Source of the DNA: Corinectria fuckeliana
Taxonomy: Eukaryota > Ascomycota > Sordariomycetes > Hypocreales > Nectriaceae
Direction of reading: 5' to 3'
Length of the DNA: 64,000 nt
Assembly (NCBI GenBank): GCA_019137255.1
Contig: WPDH01000013.1
Coordinates: 62,001 to 126,000, forward strand
The translations under genes were made by a program, and so were the position numbers. Positions 34,173 to 44,758 of the stretch are shown in pieces (position 1 is the first letter of the stretch; each line of letters opens with the position of its first letter). The notes under the pieces are model-generated. The model had not been told where the DNA came from, made no database searches, and saw nothing but the letters and a program-made list of their open reading frames with translations.

Positions 34173-36922
34173 ATGGGCGCGAGCGACTCCAAGATTGTGT
34201 TCAAACGAGGCATCTTCCGGCTGTCGGAAGAGCGTCACATTCCACCAGATGATGCCTACTGGACTTCTGTTCGGCCTCCATGCTCCCCACCACTGTGTCC
34301 CGCGGCTGGCTAACGATGAATTAGTTCTGGGAGCTACCCGAGTCATCTGAGGACGTCTTCAGTCTATTCACACCTGCCGATATTCGTCGAACCCGAGATA
34401 ACGCCCTCGAAAACCTCGAGACCCTCATTCTAGCCGTTACTTCCTGTCTATTCAGACTACGTCATCATCCGTCGTTTCCTGACCCGGAACTCGCCTCTGA
34501 AAGGGAGGCTCTGAACTGCATCAGGGTCCTCACTCGGATTCTTCCTTATCTTTACGAAAAGGATTCTCTGGGCGCTTGGGAAGAGCGATTCTTCTGGGGT
34601 CAAAGGAGAAAGCGTACCCGCCAATCCGCCATTGCGAACGAGGTCTTGTTCGATGAATCCAACGACGAAGCGACCAAGACAGAGGGCGCAGAGTTCGAGG
34701 ATGTGAAGCCGCTGGCAGAGGAATTGATCGACACACTCGTTGACCTGTTGTTTTTCTCAGAACTCACTCTGCCCCACCAGCCAAATGGAAAGTCCAAGGT
34801 CAGCTACGCAATATGGCAGAGTGGTGTGGGATGCAACACCGCCGTTGCGACTACGAAGGAATACGAGAGCAACCGGTCTGAGATCCTGCGCCTTCTCCTG
34901 ACTTTGACGGGCCAAAGCATGTACATGACGGCAGGAGTCCTTCCGCAAAGGGGGGTGCGAGCCTTGACCCATCTCTGTTCATATTCTGAGAAACAGGTTG
35001 TGCTTTCGGTTTTGTGCTCTCTTCTCAACACGGTACGTCGACCAACGTCTTCTAGTATTCAACTCTGAAGACCGTCACTGACACGGAAACCGCCCTAGAC
35101 CCTGAAATATAACCCTGCTACTTGGCGGGTGCCTTATAATACGTTAGTGTTCAAGGATGGAAAGGAGATGCTGGTGACATATTGCCTGCAGTTTCTGTTG
35201 GTTCTACTCGTGTATCCAATTCCTGAAAGCCCTTCGAACCCGTCGCCAAAAAACTTCTATCGACACTTTCTCGGGCGGTTGCATCGACCGCAGGACTTTC
35301 AATTCATTGTGGACGGAATGACTCGGGTCCTCAACCAGCCGCTCCAGGAGAAGACCTCCTACCTCCCGGGGTCTCAATCTGGCAACTTTGCGCCCGAGGT
35401 CCTCATGTTATTTTGGGAGATAACGCAGTGCAACAAGAGATTCCGATCCTTCATCATTGACACTGAAAGGGCACACGACTTTGTCGTCCTGACCCTGTTT
35501 TACGCTCTGGAGTATAAGAACGACGCTGCTAAGCAAGGAGTGGTGCGCATGTGCGCCTTTCTGCTGCAGACACTCAGCGTGGAAACCAACTTTGGTGTCA
35601 ACCTCAACAAATACTTCGAGGGTCAGGACAGCCTGCCAGTGGCGATACGAGTCCCAGATTTCAGGGGTACATACGCCGACTTCCTGATCCATTCGATTTA
35701 CACCTTGATTACCACAAGCCAAGGCAAATTGACGGCGATTTACCCTGCCCTCCTTGCGGTGATCAATAACATTGCCCCATACCTCGAGGGCCTCAGCAGC
35801 ATAAGCAGCTCAAAGCTGTTGCAACTCTTCTCGTCAATGTCGTCACCGGCCTTTTTGCTTGCGAACGACTCGAACCACAACCTTCTTCATTCCCTCCTAG
35901 AATCGATAAGCTCGATTGTCGAAAATAAATATCCTAAGAACCCGGAATTAATATTCACTATACTGAAAAACAAGAAGCGCATCGAGGCTCTGCGGTCATT
36001 CACCCTGGAGAGTGGCCAGGAGGAAATGGAGAGAAGGGATAGAATGAGAAAGGACTCCGGCGGTCAAATAGACCCATTCGATACTGGGTCTGTACGAAGC
36101 TCAGTCGACAGCTTGAGGAGCCCTACGGCCGCCCAGACTCGGCATTCGGCCTTGGAAGAAGTCCCAGAGGATGGTGCATTCGCCATTGGAGACGACGAGG
36201 ACGACAGCGATGACGAACATCAACCGACTCCCGCGCGATCAACCTCAAGCGAGAATCAATCGCAAGCATCTTCGACGGCAAACGTCGAAGATGCGGTACC
36301 AACTCAGCTGCGAGGGATGTCCGAAAAGGCCCGAGGCAAAATGCCGGCAGGCCAGCCAACCTTTTCGCGGCAAAACAGCACTACCAGCCTCGTTGCGCAC
36401 TCGATATCGGGACAGTCCCAGAACGGCGGGTTTGAGCCAACAGCCCAGTGGATTGACAGCTGGCTGCCGGAACTGCCCCTCCACACCATCCTTACGGTTA
36501 TTCAACAGGTATCTGCTCTACTCCCGCGCCAGGAGTTGACACATGATTCGCCAACAGCAGAAACATTACGGCGGCTATCGGAGATCAAGCTTGTCGGCAT
36601 GGAGCCCTCGCCACCGCGGGTTCACTCGTTTGAATGGTCTCAGCTGGCCCTTGGTTGGTACGAATCGCTGCTCTGGGGCGTTGTGTTTACAAGCGAGCTG
36701 CAGGTTGCCAGAGGGCCGATGGGAATATGGAATGGCACCTCGATCAAGCTCTTCCGAGTCCAAGAGACCGCGCCTGAGGGTCCGACGCTGACCTCACCTC
36801 GGGGTGCGGTTGACGCCGTAGGGAGCAACCTTGTGACACGGATAGGGCAGATGAATCTTCGAGGCGGGCCCGTGGGAGGTAGTTCGCCGCCTCCGCCTCA
36901 ACATGCGCAACAAAACCACTAG
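34173..36922 (+). CDS. hid1: Hid1-family Golgi trafficking protein
   Basis: Hid1 (fission-yeast Ftp105 is a relative) is a peripheral protein of the medial/trans-Golgi, required in animals for dense-core vesicle cargo sorting. There are three exons: 34173-34268, 34325-35032 and 35099-36922, with introns of 56 and 66 nt, encoding 875 aa. The joins give DDAYWTS/FWELPESSEDVFSLF and SLLNT/TLKYNPATWRVPYN, both family-like. The start MGASDSK fits an N-myristoylation signal (Gly2, Ser6), a known property of Hid1 proteins and good support for this ATG. Conserved blocks include ALTHLCSYSEKQVVLSVLCS, KFSN-type helices and LIHSIYTLITTSQGKL. The C-terminal third is acidic and Ser-rich, then resumes with the conserved WIDSWLPELPLHTIL and ends Pro-rich. 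Confidence 0.9.
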
Positions 36923-37533
36923 CGAGAAGGTGTATAAGGGAAGGAGGAGTCGGAAGCCGTATACGTATAGGAAGCACGAAGGGGGGTGTTTGGGATCTGA
37001 GGGTTTACAAAGTGTAAGGCGTTTCGGGATTCAGAGTAAGCCTTTGGCAGTTGTTGGAGATGTTAAATACACATATATATACAAGAGCAGGCGTGATTAC
37101 GAAGTAGACTTTATCGCGACCTAATCGACAACGCTTTAAGTCATGATTTTATGAAGCAGTCAGTATAGCCTCGCGTGCCCCGGCGACAGCGGTGTTATGC
37201 ATCATTCAGTTTGTTGTGCTTTGCTGTGTTGCTGTGCTTGGTCGCAATCACATGGGCGTTTCACATGGCTGTCCGTCCACACTCCTTGCAAGGGCCCATG
37301 GCGAGTCATGCTCAAGTGGGCGGCAGCCACAAACGGCCTCAACCAACAAGATGCAAGATGTAAGATGCAAGATCCCCTGCCTTGCAGCAATCCCATAAAA
37401 ACTACGTAGTTATTAGGACACAGCTGCTGGCAAGGCGGCCACCAAGCCTGCTCCAGTGGGTCGGTTAGCTGCTATGCTCCGGAGCTTGGGACCCTGGTCC
37501 CCATCATTTCCGAAGCCACGGAGGAGGAGTGGC

Positions 37534-37553
37534 AGAGAGAGAGAGAGAGAGAG
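37534..37553. repeat. (GA)n microsatellite
   Basis: Ten uninterrupted GA dinucleotides lie in the promoter region of the epoxide-hydrolase-like gene. Confidence 0.85.
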
Positions 37554-37672
37554 CTCTGAAGACTGGAGCTCTAGAGCTTTGCGTACGAAAGTGCATACGC
37601 AATGCTGAATGCACCCGTATCAATTCATTGGATAGCGTCGGAAGCGCCATCCCAGCGTCAACGCAGCCATGA

Positions 37673-37691
37673 ATGGATGGATGGATGGATG
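37673..37691. repeat. ATGG tetranucleotide run
   Basis: Nearly five copies of ATGG occur about 205 bp before the next start codon. A similar ATGG run lies at 51003-51026. Confidence 0.8.
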
Positions 37692-37895
37692 CTTGTCAGC
37701 TCTCATGACCGACTGACTGACTGGGGGGTGGGTGCGAAGGGCTCCTTGTTTTGCCGATTGCCGAGCAGACTTGTGACCTTTCCAACCTTTTCCATCCCAT
37801 CATCTGCTGTCTGTCTGCCTGTTCGTTTGTTTGTTTGTCCTGATCTGCACCCGGTTCCTCGCAAGGTACCGTAGTGTGGAGCTGAGCACCCAGCC

Positions 37896-39676
37896 ATGAC
37901 TACTAGCGACGATCCTCCGCAAAGCCCGCCCGCGGGGAGCTCTGGCAACGAAATCTCGCCGTACCGTATTCATGTCAGCCAGCCTCGCCCACTCTCCTCC
38001 TGTCCTCCTGTCCTCCTGTCCTCCTGCTACCGGTGCACTCGTGGCTGATATCGTGACATGGTTAGGTGTCAACCAAGTATCTCGACATCACGCGCCAGAA
38101 GCTTGAGCTCACTCGCCTCCCCCACGAGCCCCGCTCCAAGGACTGGTGGGAGCCAAAGCCCCAGGTTGAATCGTTGATCGATTTCTGGTGAGTTGGATCC
38201 CCCCTCTAACACGACCATGGATTTCTCTTGAGCCCTCCCTGACAAAGAGACAGGCAGGAACAATACTCGTGGCCGATTCATGAGGAGACGCTCAACTCTT
38301 CCCTGCCCCAGTTCCGCACCAGCTTCCAGACGCCTCCACCAGCCACTCCCGTGAGGATTCACTTCATCCATGCCCCGTCGCCTCATGCAAATGCCGTTCC
38401 CTTGCTCTTGATCCCCCCCTTCCCCCTGACCAACCTGTCCCTGAGCCGCCTCATCTCGCCCCTCACCAACCCTCAAGATGCCGCAATCCAACGGCCCTTT
38501 CACTTGGTCATTCCATCGCTGCCCGGCTTGGGCTTCAGCGACCCCTTGCCCAACAGCGCGCCGCCCATTTCCACAACGGCGAGCATGTTCGATGCGCTGA
38601 TGAAGAGACTCGGGTATACGCGCTACGTCGCCACAAACTCGGGATCGGCGTCCACGTCGCCTGCTAGGATTGATTGGAGGCTTGTCAAGCACCTCTCACA
38701 GCACTACCAGGAGGCTTGTCTAGGTGCACACTTCATCTCTCCACCTTTAAACTCCCCAAAACTTCAGCAGTCGGCGGTTGAGTGGTCGAAATGGAAGGTT
38801 GCCCGCCTCTTCGGCTCGCCTATCTTGGGCTACTCTAAAGACGACTTCTCGGCAGCACAAAAGGCCAGCAAGTCGCAATCCGAGACTACAAAGGGCGTCT
38901 CGATGCTTGAGCAACTCAGTGCCGGGGACTACGAGCCGAACACGCCGTCGTATGCCCTGTGCGACTCTCCCACGGGACTTCTCCTCTGCGTCCTGAAAAC
39001 CCTACGGACTCTCGGCCCCAGGAGGGAGCTGAAGCCGGACGACATCATCACCTTGACCCAACTAGTATGGCTACCAGGCCCCGAGGCAGCGTTGCGGTTC
39101 TGGGCGAACTGCGCGTCCCAGGTTGAGCCAGTCGAAGCGGTGAAGCCAGCCCGCAAACCAAAGGTCGCCATCACCGTGTTTCTGGGCAACGAAGAGCAAC
39201 CCGATCAGCAAAAGACACTGCCTCACCCGGCGAAGAACCCATACGCCTGCCCCAGCTGGGCGAAGACGGAGTATCAGGTGATCTACTCGAATCGAGTAAC
39301 GGGGCGGCCGGGGTTCCTGGCGTGGGACCGGCCTGATGTCATCGTGGATGGTGTGAGAGGTCTTGCAGAGGCCATTCTCGCCGTGGACAAGAGCATGCAA
39401 ACCTCGGAGCAGTCCGCTGCTATTGTTCAGCAGCAGGTCGTTACGGAGAATGACCGCCCAAAGCCAGTGGCGGATTTGACTGGAACGACAATGCAGAGCA
39501 CAATTGGGACGATAATACCTGAAGCAACCAACGAGACGAGCGCAGCGACGCCTTCCAAAGAGCCGGTGAATCATGTTGTCAAGAAGGCCGTTGCGGGCGA
39601 CAGTCAGCATCTCGCCCTCCCACAGACACCCCCACAAAGACCACGGAGGCCGTCTGACATTGTGACTTCACATTAA
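37896..39676 (+). CDS. Epoxide-hydrolase-like alpha/beta-hydrolase fold protein lacking catalytic motifs
   Basis: There are three exons: 37896-37973, 38066-38187 and 38254-39676, encoding 540 aa. Intron 1 uses a GTCAGC donor and contains an 8-bp tandem repeat; intron 2 uses GTGAGT. The N-terminal part fits the epoxide-hydrolase N domain (YRIHVSTKYLDITRQKLEL, WWEPKPQVESLIDFWQEQY, PVRIHFIH). The core PSLPGLGFSDPLP (residues 154-166) is also EH-like. The catalytic residues are not. Where HGWPGS should form the oxyanion hole the protein has IPPFPLTNLS (120-129). Where the nucleophile GGDWG is expected it has TNSGSASTSP (194-203). The GHF histidine near the C-terminus is replaced in GRPGFLAWDRPD. 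The last 100 residues are low-complexity. It is probably a non-hydrolytic relative. Both splice joins keep frame. Confidence 0.75.
37995..38026. repeat. Four tandem copies of an 8-bp unit inside an intron
   Basis: The unit TCCTCCTG is repeated four times exactly within intron 1 of the epoxide-hydrolase-like gene. As it lies before the branch point it could add to the polypyrimidine content of the intron. Confidence 0.85.
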
Positions 39677-40547
39677 GCTAGGATAGGAGCAGTATGGAGT
39701 CCATGCCAGAGGGATATCGTAATGGGGAATAAGGAACTGTCAGTCCGAGAGCGATAAAGAAAAAAGAAAATGATAATGACCTGGTGGGTAAAACAACCGA
39801 AGGAATTAGAAGCCTGATATTCGCGTGGACAAGCAATATATACTGTATGGGTGGGTAACTGAGCTTTGAAAGATATGCGAGAGCTTGCAAGAGTCTATGA
39901 GTGTAACTAAGGTGGTGGGTGAGTTTACATTAGTTCGAATTATTGACTATATAACCTGTCTTTTTGCTCGCCATGATAACGCAATGAAGTCTCTACTTCG
40001 TAGTTTGAGTCTTTCGTCCAAGTCTCAAGTTCCGGCCCTTGATTCGAGTCTTCAGCTTGAGTCCGTAGTAATGGCGAAGCTGCCGTGACCTTGTCCATGC
40101 AGATGCAATACCACTCCCACTATCGACCCGTGAACTGACATTTCCCCACCATTGGGTCTCGGAAGCGTCCGCCAAGCATCTCCGGCCGGCTTTTCTTCCC
40201 GATGGCGATCTCCTCAAAAGGCCCATTGCCTAATGCAACTACAACCTCCGAGGGGCATGGGCCACATGCTCGCTCCTATTGGATAGGTCGCAGATGCGTC
40301 TCGTAATGCCGATCCGCGTGTGCATTCCACTTGGGTCAGCCGGTCGCGAGAACGTACAGACTCGAGAGCCCGTGGCATTGCGCTGTCACGAGGCTGTTGC
40401 AAGGTGAGACACAGAGCAAGAGACCGAGTTGTCAATCTGCTCGACGAGCTGTTGCTCATTCATGTTCGATCATTTATGTTCAAGCCATACTACAGTTTAG
40501 CGTCTTGTGTTGGTTCAAAACGGATACCGCACCTCCCAGACTTCGAG
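39677..40547. other. Spacer between the epoxide-hydrolase-like and sphingomyelinase-like genes
   Basis: This 871-bp spacer holds one 3' region and one promoter. Its first 300 bp are AT-rich. No gene, RNA or repeat was recognised. Confidence 0.5.
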
Positions 40548-42659
40548 ATGCAACTCTTGAAGGGTCTCGCCGTCTTGGTCAGCCTCGTACAGAGCGTCTT
40601 CGGCAACGAAGGCCCCAGCATTGCCTCTCGAGATCAAGAGAGTATTGAGCGATCCGTTGAGTCTAGAAGCTGGGTAGAAGATATCTGGCAGGACTTTCAA
40701 GGCAATGCATCGTGCGCGGGATGCCAAGTCAGCGCTCTTGTCTCGACAGCGGACGGAACGGAGAACTGACTAGACTTAGACGTTGTTGGTGGCGCTCAAA
40801 GGCCTCGCAAACTTGGGCGACCGGTCGATGGTTGACGTCCTCCAGGAAATTTGCAAGCTTTCGGGGGTGAGTGCGTCAAGCCTTCAAATCATAAACGTGG
40901 CTGACAAGACACAGGCTGAAGACGACGATGTCTGTGACGGAGCTGTTGAGCGTGAGGGGCCCATCGTCGCCCAGGCTCTCAGGGGCATGACTATCGGATC
41001 CAGAACTTCAAAGGAGTTTTGCATCACCTTTCTAGGCGTTTGTGAATACCCAGCCGTGAAGCAGTGGTCTGTCCCTTTTCCATCCGAGAAGCCGGTTAGT
41101 GGTCGTCCTGCACCCAGTGGACAGAATCCGATCAAGGTGGTTCATTACTCCGATATCCACGTTGATCCTTTGTACGCTGAGGGGTCGAACACCCAGTGTA
41201 CCAAGCCGATCTGCTGCAGGCAAGTAAAGTGGACTTTTCGTAAAAGGACGTGTTAACGTGTCTCTCAAGGCCGTACACCGAGGGAGATGAACCTGGCAGC
41301 ACCGACTCGCCTGCTGGACCCAACGGAGACCACAACTGCGATGCTCCCGTTAGCCTTGAGGAGAGCATGTACTCTGCCATAGGAAACATAGTTCCAGACG
41401 CGGCGTTCACCATATTCACTGGAGACATTATAGACCATGCAGTCTGGAACACCAGTCAACCTTACAATGAGGAACATAGTAAGTTGGCGTAATTGCCTGG
41501 CTCATACGGCATTGCTTACTATGATACAGTTACCAACGCCTACCAGATGATGGGCCAGAATCTCGGCATCGTCTATGGAACCTCCGGTAACCACGAATCC
41601 CATCCCACCAACGCATTCCAGCCTTCCTCGGTCGGGGATGCCAGTCACTGGGTCTACAACTTACTGTCAGGCCTGTGGTCCCGCTGGATCGACGCCGAAG
41701 CTGTCGCGGATACAGAGAAACTCGGCGCCTACTCAACGCGGTACCCAAACGGAAACCTGCGTGTCATCTCCCTCAACACAAACATGTACTACCGCGACAA
41801 CTACTGGCTGTACCAGAAGTCGATGATCCAGGACCCCAGCGGCCAAATCGCCTGGCTCGTCCAGGAGCTTGACGCCGCGGAGAAGGCGAGGGAGCGTGTG
41901 TATCTCGTGGGCCACATGTCCGTCGGGGATCGCAATTGCTTCCACGACCAGTCGAACTATCTTGACCAGGTCGTGGAGCGGTACTCGGCGACCATCGCGG
42001 CCATGTTCTTTGGGCACACGCACAAGGACCATTTCCAGATCAGCTACGGTAACTACTCGGACCGGAAGTCCTCCAACGCCCTCGTCACGTCTTACATCGG
42101 TCCCTCTCTGACGCCCAAATCCGGTATGCCCTCGTTTCGAGTCTACGACGTCGACCCCGTCACTTTCGGAGTTCTCGACGCAACGACTTACATCGCGGAC
42201 ATGACCAACGCGGCCTTCCAGACCACCGGGCCCGTGTGGACAAAGTACTACTCCGCCAAAGCAGCCTACGGCACCCTCCTCGACCCGCCCGTCACAGAGC
42301 CAGTCGCGGAGCTCACCCCGGCCTTCTGGCACAACGTCACAGCCCTCCTCGACTCGAACCCCTCGGCCTTCCAAGCGTACATTGGGCGCAAGAGCCGCGG
42401 CTGGAACCCCGAAGACTGCACGGGGTCGTGCAAGGACGAGGAGATTTGCCAGCTGCGGGCGGCGCGCAGCGAGAACAACTGCTACGAGCCGGAGGTGGGC
42501 ATCAACTTCAAGAAGCGGAGCGAGAGCCGCGCGGAGGAGCGGGACGAGTGTGGGATCTCGGTGACTAGGGCGACGTTTGCGGCGTTGGGGGTGAAGAGGG
42601 ATGTGCTGGGCGTGTTGCGGAGGAGGGTTATCGAGGAGGAGGGGAAGATGCGGGTGTGA
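40548..42659 (+). CDS. Secreted acid-sphingomyelinase-like phosphodiesterase
   Basis: Acid sphingomyelinases are secreted or lysosomal metallophosphodiesterases that cleave phosphocholine from sphingomyelin; fungal substrates are less clear. There are five exons: 40548-40727, 40780-40866, 40915-41219, 41270-41478 and 41530-42659, encoding 636 aa. A signal peptide (LLKGLAVLVSLVQSVFG) is followed by a saposin-B-like region starting at CAGC (57-60). The metallophosphoesterase motifs are all present: HYSDIH (D169, H171), FTGDIIDH (242-247), GTSGNHE (277-283), the VGHM histidine, and FFGHTHKDHF. The segment CTKPICCRPYTEGDEPGS is strongly ASM-like and spans the third intron. That intron begins with GC (GCAAGT) rather than GT; the frame is kept only with this GC-AG intron. 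The C-terminus is Cys-containing, then basic, with no clear GPI or membrane anchor. Confidence 0.9.
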
Positions 42660-44758
42660 GCGTCAAGGCTTGGGGGGCTGGGAGCTACGAATATCGGTAC
42701 TTCAGATCAGCTCAGGTGTAATACAGCCCGACGCCAGACAACCAGACCAGATTTGGGGTTATAGTCTAGCCGTTAGTCTAGTATAACCACGAAAGTTGAT
42801 TGTGTAGATACTGGGCGCTGTTCTCACCCCTTTTTCAACTCGAGCTATACTACCTAGTTTACCGGGTCAGCTTACTGGGCGAGTGTCTCGCTTGCTTCGT
42901 GGGGTAATGGGAGGCCACCAAACCAGCGATGCAAATGAGAATCGCTACTCTAGACTTCAAGTCTTCTTTCCTACTACTTTATTTAGTCAAACACACCCGA
43001 TCTCACCACATTCGACGGCCTGGTCTCGATCATTGCCCGTTTTGTATACACTCCAACCTAGAGCGATGGCTATGTGTGCTAACGCACTAGGGACGTGTCA
43101 GCACAATGCTACGAGAGTTGCCTCAGATTTCCAGCAGATACTTAACGGCTCAAGTATACGAGCTAGGTATGTAGGTGAAGGATAAATATGACTTATGAGT
43201 ATTGTAATATCAGAGTTAGAAGGGGATCTATTGCAAAGGCGTGCCTTAATGTCTAAGATTAATGCTTTATCAATTGGGTTACTTACTGGGAAAAGGTTAT
43301 TGCGTTTTATGGTACTGGGTATACTACCTTATAGGGGTTTTCATTGTGTATTATTTACTGTCTTGCTTTCTTTATTGAAGAAGATATCAAGGAAGGCATA
43401 TTTAAAACCAAATAATACCCTTCGTCTCGTACGACTAGCTGAACCGGGTCGCGGGAACAGGCGTGACGAAGCGGCTAGCGTGCTAGAAATGGGCAACGTG
43501 GAAGCTGTGGCAGAGCGACGGCAAGTTCTACTTCATACAACCTCTATTAGAAGGCACATCTAGGCAGGCATTGGGCAGAAGACGTCTCAAATGCTCGTAC
43601 ACAGTAACGTACGATCACCCTCATACCTAGATTTAGCGTATCAGGATCTCAGCCTTGGCTATTGTTCAACATGGATTTCCTGAGCAGTGCCAAGTCGAAA
43701 GACGTTAGTTAGTGGGCGCCAGTACAAAGCGATGGAACTCAGCCTCTATTCTATCACCACAGCCCGTAGAAGCCCGGACCTTGCAACTGCCTTAACCAGC
43801 TGCCAGCTAACTGCCACATCTCTTCTGCCTTGCATTACGTCGTCGTGCACCTTGGCTCATCCATGGATGCTGATTCCTTACTATTCACTTGAACGAACCA
43901 CCCTGCCACCCTACCTAGGTGCCATCAAACCCCCTCCAGCGCTGCGAGTCGCCTACTTCGTAGACCACCTAGTCTACCTGCCTACCTACTTACAGCTCCA
44001 TCACCTCAAAGAAGACGCAGCAGTCCAGGCAGTTGCCTCCCCCCCGCCAAAATAGGCGGTCCCAGTGCATGCTCGGAATCCGTCCCACCCTCAAGGCGCG
44101 GCCTTCGCTACTGGATCTGATTCGCGCCAGGAACGACGGCGCGGACAGCAACAGCAACAGCGACAGCGACAGCAATAGCGACATCGGCAGTAACAGCGAT
44201 TGCGACAACGGCGACAGGGGAGGCAGAGATCACCATCACCAGCGTGGCCGAGAGCAAGAAGACGGCAGCAGCAGTTGCACCAGACCTGGCAGCCGCCCAA
44301 GCTCGAGAGGTAGCGGTTCCAGGACCTGGAGCTTCAGTGGCTCGACCCCTGCACCGCCCACTGTCATCGCTGAGGCGACCACTGAAACGACATCATCGCC
44401 GGCCCCACCTTCACCTCCAGCTGTGCCACCAGCTGTGCCACGCCTGAACCGCCAGTGGGTCGCTGGCGCTCGAGGTACCTCGTCCTCCGGTGACGCTGCT
44501 ACTGCTGCGGGAGGTACCGCTGCCTCTTCTGCCGCTGCTGCTACTACTGTAGCTCTCGCTCTCGCTCTCGTCGACGTAGCTCGCCAACTGCCTCTGCCAA
44601 ACTCTCCACCACCATCACCACCACCGCCGCCTCTCTCGTCCTCATCCTCCTCCTCCTCCTCGCCCTCGTCTCCATCGCCCTTCCGGTCGTCGCCCTCCCA
44701 GAGCTCCTCTTCTCACCCTCATCTCGAGCTCGACGCCGCGCCCGTCCCTTTGCCCAAG
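42660..44758. other. Gene-free spacer with AT-rich island, and leader of the V-ATPase gene
   Basis: This is about 2.1 kb. The AT-rich island at 43185-43425 is listed separately. The last 700 bp are GC-rich, low-complexity (Ser/Pro/Ala-type codons) and free of stops in the same frame as the V-ATPase start. They are treated here as the leader and promoter of that gene. Confidence 0.5.
43185..43425. other. AT-rich island, possible remnant of a mutated repeat
   Basis: This is a sharply bounded stretch rich in A, T and TA dinucleotides inside otherwise moderate-GC DNA. A 122-codon plus-strand frame from 43195 crosses it but resembles no known protein and has no clear start context. Repeat-induced point mutation of an old element would look like this, but no terminal repeats are visible. 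Confidence 0.4.

Larger units (their letters stand above)
36923..37895. other. Spacer between hid1 and the epoxide-hydrolase-like gene
   Basis: This 973-bp spacer holds the hid1 3' end and the promoter of the next gene. It contains a (GA)n run at 37534-37553 and an ATGG tetramer run at 37673-37691, both simple sequence. No gene is visible. Confidence 0.5.
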
